From Bacteroidota bacterium (GTDB lineage: Bacteria > Bacteroidota > Bacteroidia > Chitinophagales > Chitinophagaceae), in the NCBI GenBank assembly GCA_021824855.1, contig JAKAJX010000046.1, forward strand, positions 1 through 6,350: a stretch of DNA of 6,350 nucleotides, written 5' to 3'. Numbering within the stretch: the stretch's first letter is position 1; every line of letters starts with the position of its first letter. A program made the position numbers and the translations under genes. The notes under the pieces were generated by a model, which saw only the letters and a program-made list of their open reading frames with translations, was not told the DNA's origin and ran no database searches. Of the stretch, positions 1-4,990 are shown in pieces.

Positions 1-155
1 ACAAAAGCATCAATAGTAATTTTTTTATTAAACAATCTTGTTGCCATTGCCGGTGCATCCTGATGTCCATGATTGTTTAGTGTTCTTTCAAAATCATTCC
101 ATTCAGAATAATCCCAAGAGCTCTTAGCATGCCTAATAATAAATAGCTGTTTCAT
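1..155 (-). CDS. SixA-like histidine phosphatase, N-terminal part (cut by window edge)
   Basis: Reading down from an ATG at 155 gives 51 complete codons, open to the window edge. The protein begins MKQLFIIRHAKSSWD. The first beta strand leads into the R8-H9-A10 motif of the histidine phosphatase (phosphoglycerate mutase-like) superfamily, where the His becomes phosphorylated. RHAKSSW followed by a D-x-E-R-x-L-N-x-x-G segment (residues 22-30) and an AP-x-MA helix is typical of the SixA branch (COG2062), in which 'DFeRpLn.rG' is conserved. SixA of E. coli removes phosphate from phosphohistidine, but Bacteroidota members are poorly characterised, so the substrate here is open. The rest of the domain, including the second catalytic His, lies outside the window. 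It sits 97 bases after the stop of the amidophosphoribosyltransferase gene on the same strand. It may be co-transcribed with that gene, as I see no convincing terminator between them. Confidence 0.85.
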   Translation of the reverse strand, partial: MKQLFIIRHAKSSWDYSEWNDFERTLNNHGHQDAPAMATRLFNKKITIDAF

Positions 156-252
156 ACAATCTATAAAATATGATTTAGGTATTGATGCATATTATTGTAC
201 TATAAAATGTAAATCAAATCTTATTGTTATAAATCCAACAATTATTTTGAAC

Positions 253-2100
253 TTAATAACCTCTTACATTTTTTCCTTCCATATAATTCATAAAAGCTTT
301 ATTACAAACTCTATTACCTCCCGGTGTTGGGTAATTACCGGTAAAATACCAATCGCCGGTATTGGTGGGGCAAGATTCGTGTAAATCTTCAATAGTTTGG
401 TATATTACCTGAACGGGGGTATTAATTTCTGGAGGTGTAATAAGTTGAGCAATTTTATCTGAAATTTCTTCAGTGCTAAATGGTTTATAAATTTGGCGTA
501 CAAGATTTTCGGTATGTAATTGGTTGGTGCGTTGTAGTTCTTTGCACTTTTCTAAAGTTTCTATTAATAAGCTGGTTAATTCTTTCTCTTTAATTAATTC
601 TATAGCAGCTTTAAATGCAATAAAATCTCCCAACTTACTCATATCAATACCATAACAATCGGGATAACGTATTTGCGGAGCCGATGAAACAACAATAATT
701 TTTTTAGGGTGTAATCTTGCCAGCATGCGTATAATACTTTCTTTTAAAGTTGTACCACGCACAATACTATCGTCTATTACAACTAAAGTATCTTCTCCTT
801 TTTTAACAGTGCCGTACGTAATATCGTACACATGTTGTACCATTTCGTTTCGGCTGGTATCTTCTGTAATAAAGGTTCTTAGTTTTACATCTTTGATAGC
901 TATTTTTTCTTGACGAATTTTTCTGTTAATAACCTCGCTTAATTTTTCTGCATCAATATTGTTTTCCCAACTTAAAATTCTATCTACTTTTCTCTTATTT
1001 AAATAATCTTCCATGCCTTTTACTAATCCAAAAAAGGCAACTTCAGCGGTATTGGGAATATAAGAGAAAATAGTATTTTTTAAATCGTGATTAATATCTT
1101 CTAATACACGTTTGCTTAAATGATAGCCTAACGCAATTCTTTCACGATAAATTTTTTCATCGCTACCGCGTGAAAAATAAATTCTTTCAAAGGAGCAAGC
1201 TCTTCTTTCTTTTGGTTCAACAATTTGTTCAATAGAATATAAGCCGTTATTATCTATAATTAGGGCATTGCCGGGCATTAGTTCAAATACCTCATTTTCG
1301 CCCACATTAAATGTTGTTCTTATGGCGGCACGCTCACTGGCGGCTACAATAAAATCTTCATTAATAAAATAATAAGCGGGCCGAATTCCATGGGCATCAC
1401 GCATAACAAAACTATAGCCATTGCCAATTAATCCGCCAAAAGTGTATCCGCCATCGAATAAGGGAACAGATTTTTTTAAAACTGAAGCGATATTTGCTGC
1501 ATTGGGGTTTTGTTCATCTTCTTTCGATAAAAAATGATGTATTACCTCCATCATGGCAGCCAAATCACTTTGTTTTTGAAATTCTCCGGGTTCAATATTT
1601 AATAAGTTGTATAGCTCGTCTGTATTTACTAAATTAAAGTTTCCGGCTAATGCTAAATTTTTTCCGGGTTCTATATTTCTTTTAATAAAAGGATGGCAAA
1701 ATTCTACATTATTTTTTCCTTGTGTACCATAACGCAAATGACCCATCAATAATTCACCCATAAAAGGTAAATGGCCTTTCATTAGTCCCGGATGTTGTTT
1801 AATATCTGGCTGATATTTTTCAAGGTCGGCAACTTCTTGGCCTATTTTAAAAAACAAATCGGCTATTGGCTGAGGGGCATTACTCCGTAAACGATAAAGA
1901 AAAGGATAGCCGGCTTCAACATTTAGTTTAATAGTGGCTATTCCTGCACCATCTTGGCCACGATTGTGTTGTTTTTCCATGAGTAGGTATAACTTATTTA
2001 AACCATACATGGTAGAGCCATATTGTTGCAGATAATAAGATAGTGGTTTGCGTAAACGGATAAATGCTAATCCGCATTCGTGTTTTATTTGATCGCTCAT
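253..2100 (-). CDS. purF: Amidophosphoribosyltransferase, long Bacteroidota-type PurF homologue
   Basis: A protein of 615 residues combining an N-terminal class II glutamine amidotransferase with a C-terminal phosphoribosyltransferase. PurF transfers glutamine-derived ammonia to PRPP, giving phosphoribosylamine, the first committed step of purine synthesis in the cytoplasm. The presumed nucleophile is Cys9 in HECGLA, so an eight-residue propeptide would have to be removed, as in the Bacillus-type enzyme. Other glutaminase motifs are HNRGQDGAG (45-53), GHLRYGTQG (120-128), GNFNLVN (153-159) and SD (178-179). The PRPP loop VIDDSIVRGTT (441-451) is intact. Compared with classical PurF (about 470-505 residues) it has long insertions and an extended C-terminus. 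Two Cys that would match the iron-sulfur ligands of the B. subtilis enzyme remain (C302, C482), but the CxxC pair is replaced by GDWY at 582-585. From memory, Bacteroidota often carry a shorter classical PurF too, so this copy may be specialised. The ATG at 2100 is the only start that keeps the HECG segment close to the N-terminus. Confidence 0.9.
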   Translation of the reverse strand: MSDQIKHECGLAFIRLRKPLSYYLQQYGSTMYGLNKLYLLMEKQHNRGQDGAGIATIKLNVEAGYPFLYRLRSNAPQPIADLFFKIGQEVADLEKYQPDIKQHPGLMKGHLPFMGELLMGHLRYGTQGKNNVEFCHPFIKRNIEPGKNLALAGNFNLVNTDELYNLLNIEPGEFQKQSDLAAMMEVIHHFLSKEDEQNPNAANIASVLKKSVPLFDGGYTFGGLIGNGYSFVMRDAHGIRPAYYFINEDFIVAASERAAIRTTFNVGENEVFELMPGNALIIDNNGLYSIEQIVEPKERRACSFERIYFSRGSDEKIYRERIALGYHLSKRVLEDINHDLKNTIFSYIPNTAEVAFFGLVKGMEDYLNKRKVDRILSWENNIDAEKLSEVINRKIRQEKIAIKDVKLRTFITEDTSRNEMVQHVYDITYGTVKKGEDTLVVIDDSIVRGTTLKESIIRMLARLHPKKIIVVSSAPQIRYPDCYGIDMSKLGDFIAFKAAIELIKEKELTSLLIETLEKCKELQRTNQLHTENLVRQIYKPFSTEEISDKIAQLITPPEINTPVQVIYQTIEDLHESCPTNTGDWYFTGNYPTPGGNRVCNKAFMNYMEGKNVRGY

Positions 2101-2106
2101 GGTTGT

Positions 2107-2142
2107 AAAAAGAAAGTGGCGAAGTTACAACTTCGCCACTTT
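2107..2142 (-). terminator. Strong intrinsic terminator of the marR-to-reductase operon
   Basis: The arms 2113-2125 and 2130-2142 are perfect 13-base inverted repeats around a four-base loop, with a GC-rich centre (GTGGCGAAG). On the minus strand the hairpin is followed by C and then five T (2111-2107). It lies 8 bases after the reductase stop codon, the normal place for an operon terminator. The stem also ends only 12 bases before the ATG of the amidophosphoribosyltransferase gene, so it sits within that gene's upstream region as well. Confidence 0.85.
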
Positions 2143-2150
2143 TTCAACTA

Positions 2151-2717
2151 TTAATTATAAACCGGTTCTAATTCGGGTTTTAAACTTTCGGCCAGCCACA
2201 AAAATTCATGAATAAAATGATCAATTGTGTTTTTAAAAGATTCGTCTATTAAATTTCCTGTAATATCAAATTTTTTATCAACAAATGGAGTAACTAACAT
2301 ATACGGAGAAGCAATTCCAAACAATGCATTAATAAGTAATTGCAATTGTTGTGTTGCCCGCATGCCACCCATAGCTCCCGGCGATGTTGTTACAATAGCA
2401 AATGATTTATGTGCTTGTTTAGGAAAATGATCGAATAAATTTTTTAAAGCCGGCGTGTAACTTCCATTGAATTCGGGAGTAACCAAAATAAATGCATCGG
2501 TTGCAAATAGTTTAGTTGCTAATGTTTTTAAATGGTCAGGAGCTTTATCTACAGAAGTAATTACTTCTTGCAGCATAGAAGGAACTTCATATTCTCTTAC
2601 ATCAATAATATCAATTTGATGTTTAGTTTTTTCTTCTAAATAACTTTTTAAAAATAAAGCAACTCGAATGCTGATGCTATTTTTTCTTGGACTGCCTGCT
2701 ATAATTGAAATATTCAT
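2151..2717 (-). CDS. NAD(P)H-dependent FMN reductase (flavodoxin-fold, azo/quinone reductase type)
   Basis: The 188-residue protein is a full-length member of the NADPH-dependent FMN reductase family, soluble flavoproteins that reduce free flavin, quinones, azo dyes or chromate with NAD(P)H. The first strand MNISIIAGSPRKNS (1-14) carries the GSPR-x-x-S loop that binds the FMN phosphate. TPEFNGSYTPALKN (80-93) is the family's 'PEYNgs.p..lKn' flavin-contact segment, and SPGAMGGMRA (112-121) is the conserved glycine-rich loop. There is no signal peptide or membrane segment, so it should be cytoplasmic. It is the last gene of the five-gene unit, 34 bases after the DoxX-like gene and directly before the terminator. 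Its place in a MarR-headed operon points to detoxification of a redox-active compound rather than housekeeping flavin supply. That role is inferred, and the true electron acceptor cannot be read from the sequence. Confidence 0.9.
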   Translation of the reverse strand: MNISIIAGSPRKNSISIRVALFLKSYLEEKTKHQIDIIDVREYEVPSMLQEVITSVDKAPDHLKTLATKLFATDAFILVTPEFNGSYTPALKNLFDHFPKQAHKSFAIVTTSPGAMGGMRATQQLQLLINALFGIASPYMLVTPFVDKKFDITGNLIDESFKNTIDHFIHEFLWLAESLKPELEPVYN

Positions 2718-2751
2718 GAATTATTAATTAGAAAGTTCTAAAAAATTTTTA

Positions 2752-3126
2752 CTATTTACTTGCCTGAATAATGGGTAAATAATTTCTTTTATTTTGAGCA
2801 ATTGCAAAAGCGGTTAAGGCTAATAATAAAACGCCAATACCCGGTTTATGTGCAATTAATACTTCAAATAAAAAAATATTTACTACTATAGGAGCTAATA
2901 ACAAAATACCTAATGCTTTTGTTTTATTAATTAATAGTAATACGCCAAATGTTAGTTCAAAAATTTTTAAAACTGTTAAAAAGCCGGTTGTATATAACAC
3001 TCCTGTAAAAGTTCCTGCATCTCCGCTCATTGGTGGCATTGGAATAAAGTGAAAGAAATAATTAGAGCCAAAGACTAAAAATATTAATGCCAATAAATAA
3101 GTTGGAATAAGATTAATCAATTTCAT
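2752..3126 (-). CDS. DoxX-like inner-membrane protein
   Basis: A 124-residue, very hydrophobic protein with four likely membrane helices at about residues 5-26, 45-66, 70-91 and 96-111. Features of the DoxX/DoxD-like family are the early FLVFGSNYFFHF segment, the FTG-x-LY-x-TGFL segment entering helix 2, and K54-x-x-E57 within helix 2 (the family often has 'K..E' there), followed by 'LLLINKTKALG' between helices 2 and 3. Family members are linked to thiosulfate:quinone oxidoreductase in archaea and to quinone, thiol and oxidant stress in Bacillus (CatD) and Mycobacterium, but most, including this one, have no defined activity. It starts 10 bases after the stop of the YceI-like gene, so the two are surely co-transcribed and possibly translationally linked. 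It would be the only membrane component of the operon. The family is fairly clear; the function is not. Confidence 0.82.
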   Translation of the reverse strand: MKLINLIPTYLLALIFLVFGSNYFFHFIPMPPMSGDAGTFTGVLYTTGFLTVLKIFELTFGVLLLINKTKALGILLLAPIVVNIFLFEVLIAHKPGIGVLLLALTAFAIAQNKRNYLPIIQASK

Positions 3127-3136
3127 TAGTAGTAAT

Positions 3137-3664
3137 TTATGCTTGTTTAGTAAATTGAATATTAAATTGTAATTTAACCTCTTCGCTCACTAAAACGCCA
3201 CCAGCTTCAAGTGCTGCATTCCATGTTAAACCAAAATCGGTTCTGTTTATTTTTCCTGTAGCTTCAAAACCCGCTTTCGATTGACCCCAAGGATCGGTTG
3301 CTAATCCTAAAAATTCTACATCCAATGTTACCGGTTTGGTAATATTTTTAATTGTAAGATTTCCGGCTAAAGCATAGTTGCTGCCATGTAGTTTATTGAT
3401 TTGGGTAGAGGTAAAATGGAGTGTAGGAAATTTTTCGGCTGAAAAAAAGTCATCGCTTTTTAAATGTGCATCACGATCGGCATTGTTGGTATTAATGCTA
3501 TTGATATCGGCTTCAAAAGTAATAGCCGCATCGGTAAAATCGGGATTCTCGGCTTGTAAAGTTGCATCGAACTTGGTAAAATTTCCTGTAACATTTGTAA
3601 TCATTAAATGTTTTACTTTAAAAGCAATTTCGCTGTGTGTTACATCAATTTTGTAAGTTGCCAT
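3137..3664 (-). CDS. YceI-family lipid/isoprenoid-binding protein, cytoplasmic form
   Basis: The 175 residues cover one complete YceI domain, a lipocalin-like beta barrel known to hold long polyisoprenoid chains (such as octaprenyl compounds and quinones) in its cavity. Recognisable landmarks in order are YKIDVTHSEIAFKVKHL (4-20), GNFTKFDA (27-34), RDAHLKSDDFFSAEKFPT (64-81), GNLTIKNITKPVTLDVEFLG (101-120) and the signature INRTDFGLTWN (139-149). Unlike E. coli YceI, which is exported, this protein starts at the domain's first strand with no signal peptide, so it should stay in the cytoplasm. Cytoplasmic YceI proteins are common in Bacteroidota. It lies between the pirin gene (32-base gap) and the DoxX-like gene (10-base gap). 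Binding a hydrophobic quinone-like ligand that the neighbouring reductase acts on is an attractive but untested idea. Confidence 0.92.
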   Translation of the reverse strand: MATYKIDVTHSEIAFKVKHLMITNVTGNFTKFDATLQAENPDFTDAAITFEADINSINTNNADRDAHLKSDDFFSAEKFPTLHFTSTQINKLHGSNYALAGNLTIKNITKPVTLDVEFLGLATDPWGQSKAGFEATGKINRTDFGLTWNAALEAGGVLVSEEVKLQFNIQFTKQA

Positions 3665-3696
3665 AATTAAAATTTAGTTTTATTTTGAATAATTAT

Positions 3697-4407
3697 TTAC
3701 AATGTCATTGGAACTTCAATTAATAAAAGTTCTGAATTAGTGATGGAATAAATATCAAGTTTATTGGTTTCGGTAATACCTACAGCATCTCTTTTGTGTA
3801 AATCAATATTATTTACTGTAATATTTCCTTCAATTAAAAAAGCATAAACACCGTTTTGCGTATTGTGAAGTGTATATGAAATTTCGGTGTCTTTAGTAAA
3901 ACTGGCCAATGAAAGCCAAGTATCCTGATTTAGTTGCAATGCATTTTCATCGTCAGGGGCAATGATGGTTTGAAATTGATTGATTCTATCGTTGGGATTA
4001 AATGTTTTTTGATCGTAACGCGGTGTAATATTTTTCTTTTTTGGAAAAATCCATATTTGTAAAATATTGGCTTCATCTGTTTTGCTGTGGTTAAATTCTG
4101 AGTGATACACACCTGTTCCTGCACTCATAATTTGAACATCGTTTTTCCTAATTACGCCATGGCCACCGGTACTGTCTTTATGTTCTAAAGCTCCCTTTAG
4201 GGGTATTGTACAAATTTCCATATTATCGTGTGGGTGTGTTCCAAAGCCCATTCCGGCTTGAATAGTGTCATCATTCAAAACTCTTAATGCACCAAAGTGA
4301 ATTCTTGAAGGATCGTAATAGTTGCTAAAACTAAAACTGTAATTCGCATCGAGCCATCCAAAATTTAAATGGCCTCTTGTATTGGCTTTATATAAGGTTG
4401 AATTCAT
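3697..4407 (-). CDS. Pirin-family bicupin (YhhW/quercetinase type)
   Basis: The 236-residue protein spans both cupin barrels of a bacterial pirin. The N-terminal barrel keeps all four expected metal ligands, H58 and H60 in GTHPHDNMEI (56-65) and H102 and E104 in GVYHSEFN (99-106). These match the positions used by E. coli YhhW, which has quercetin 2,3-dioxygenase activity in vitro. Other family landmarks are the FSFSNYYDPSRIHFG start region (25-39), GALEHKDSTGGHGVI (72-86), MSAGTGV (94-100) and LQIWIFPKK (116-124). The C-terminal barrel (about 155-236) is degenerate, as usual. An intact metal site argues for an enzyme or metal-dependent redox sensor; the natural substrate is unknown. It follows the marR gene by 44 bases, and that gap contains a palindrome (4426-4439) resembling one in the marR promoter. 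Pirins are often induced by oxidative or xenobiotic stress, in line with the MarR neighbour. Confidence 0.93.
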   Translation of the reverse strand: MNSTLYKANTRGHLNFGWLDANYSFSFSNYYDPSRIHFGALRVLNDDTIQAGMGFGTHPHDNMEICTIPLKGALEHKDSTGGHGVIRKNDVQIMSAGTGVYHSEFNHSKTDEANILQIWIFPKKKNITPRYDQKTFNPNDRINQFQTIIAPDDENALQLNQDTWLSLASFTKDTEISYTLHNTQNGVYAFLIEGNITVNNIDLHKRDAVGITETNKLDIYSITNSELLLIEVPMTL

Positions 4408-4425
4408 GAGTATTAATTTATGTGT

Positions 4426-4439
4426 ATATACATGTATAT
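4426..4439. promoter_or_regulatory. Candidate operator: palindrome before the pirin gene
   Basis: The 14 bases ATATACATGTATAT form a perfect inverted repeat. They lie in the 44-base gap between the marR stop and the pirin ATG, 18 bases upstream of that ATG. Bases 4423-4433 read TGTATATACAT, which matches 10 of 11 positions of the minus-strand TGTATGTACAT at 4932-4922 in the marR promoter. A MarR dimer binding site is plausible. No good -33/-7 promoter is seen in this gap, so it may mark a weak internal promoter, a secondary site, or chance in AT-rich DNA. Confidence 0.45.
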
Positions 4440-4451
4440 GGATAAAAAAAT

Positions 4452-4910
4452 TTATTTTTCCTTTTGTCTAACTTTTTCGAGTAACTGATTTAATGATGCA
4501 GCTTCGGATTGTGTAATAGAAATATATTCATCAAAAATTTTGTCTAATTGAATAGTAGAAGCTTCTAAAATATTTATACCTGCCTGTGTTAGTGTAATCA
4601 TGGTTTGTCTTCCATCGGTTGCTCCTTGAGTTCTTTTTACCAATTTTTTTATTTCTAAACGGTCTATAATTCTTGGTACGTTTGAGTTTTTCTCAATCAT
4701 CCTCGATGCAATATCTCTTACGCACATTTGTTCAGGATATTTTCCTTTTAATATTCTTAATACATTGTATTGCTCATGGGTTAAAGCAAAATCCTTTAAT
4801 TGATTGCTACTTTTAGTTTTTAGCCACCAAGCTGTATATAATATATTAAGACCTGCTTTGTGCACTTCGTTTTTAAATTTACTGCTTTGTATGGCGGTTT
4901 CTAATTTCAC
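4452..4910 (-). CDS. MarR-family transcriptional regulator, first gene of the operon
   Basis: The 152-residue protein has the layout of a MarR dimer. An N-terminal dimerisation helix (about 10-33) is followed by a winged helix-turn-helix with LTHEQYNVLRIL (43-54), the helix CVRDIASRM (63-71) and the recognition helix around NSNVPRIIDRLEIKKLV (75-91). The wing has the family's D-x-R motif (D99, R101) in ATDGRQTMITLT (97-108), and a C-terminal dimerisation helix (about 109-150) closes the protein. The only cysteine is C63 at the start of an HTH helix, a possible thiol switch. The start is GTG at 4910. Upstream of it in the same frame no ATG or TTG appears, and the next Met is residue 62, which would destroy the fold. 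MarR proteins usually repress neighbouring genes until a small phenolic or oxidant binds. The palindrome overlapping this gene's promoter suggests autoregulation of the whole unit through the reductase. Confidence 0.92.
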   Translation of the reverse strand: MKLETAIQSSKFKNEVHKAGLNILYTAWWLKTKSSNQLKDFALTHEQYNVLRILKGKYPEQMCVRDIASRMIEKNSNVPRIIDRLEIKKLVKRTQGATDGRQTMITLTQAGINILEASTIQLDKIFDEYISITQSEAASLNQLLEKVRQKEK

Positions 4911-4914
4911 AATG

Positions 4915-4946
4915 CAAATATATGTACATACATTTAATTTCTCAAA
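4915..4946 (-). promoter_or_regulatory. Predicted Bacteroidota-type promoter of the marR operon
   Basis: On the minus strand TTTG (4946-4943) is followed after exactly 20 bases by TATATTTG (4922-4915). This is a perfect match to the known Bacteroidota primary sigma pattern (-33 TTTG, -7 TAnnTTTG, spacing about 19-21). Only four bases separate the -7 box from the GTG start of marR, so the transcript would have almost no leader. The spacer and part of the -7 box are covered by a palindrome. Confidence 0.7.
4916..4935. promoter_or_regulatory. Candidate MarR operator overlapping the marR promoter
   Basis: A 20-base inverted repeat with a perfect ten-base core TATGTACATA (4921-4930) flanked by AAAT at 4916-4919 and ATTT at 4932-4935; only the 4920/4931 pair does not match. 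It covers most of the predicted -7 box and extends into the spacer, the classical position for repression by blocking RNA polymerase. Length and symmetry fit a MarR dimer site. Binding by the adjacent MarR protein is inferred from position and from the related palindrome before the pirin gene. Confidence 0.55.
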
Positions 4947-4960
4947 AAAATATTTTTAAT

Positions 4961-4985
4961 AAAAAAGCCAGCTATATGCTGGCTT
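4961..4985 (-). terminator. Intrinsic terminator after the SurA-like gene
   Basis: Inverted repeats AAGCCAGC (4965-4972) and GCTGGCTT (4978-4985) form a perfect eight-pair stem around a five-base loop. On the minus strand the stem runs into six consecutive T (4966-4961). It begins 5 bases after the TAA at 4993-4991, the stop of the isomerase in its restored frame. This placement supports 4991 as the original gene end. It also insulates the marR promoter from upstream transcription. Confidence 0.85.
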
Positions 4986-4990
4986 ATAAT

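Noticed and set aside
223..242. ATTGTT/AACAAT hairpin as terminator after the amidophosphoribosyltransferase gene
   Set aside because: The stem has only six mostly A-T pairs with an eight-base loop and no following T run on the minus strand.
156..252. Promoter for the SixA-like gene (TACATTTT-like box)
   Set aside because: The -7 box has a mismatch at its last base and no TTG at a suitable distance upstream; such AT-rich matches are expected by chance.
725..913. Plus-strand reading frames at 725-913, 2227-2430 and 3378-3656
   Set aside because: They lie antisense inside well-supported genes, show no recognisable domains, and their residue makeup mirrors the opposite-strand codons.
3930..4124. 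A 64-residue minus-strand frame inside the pirin gene
   Set aside because: It is a shifted-frame shadow of the pirin coding sequence, which is full length with all its metal ligands.
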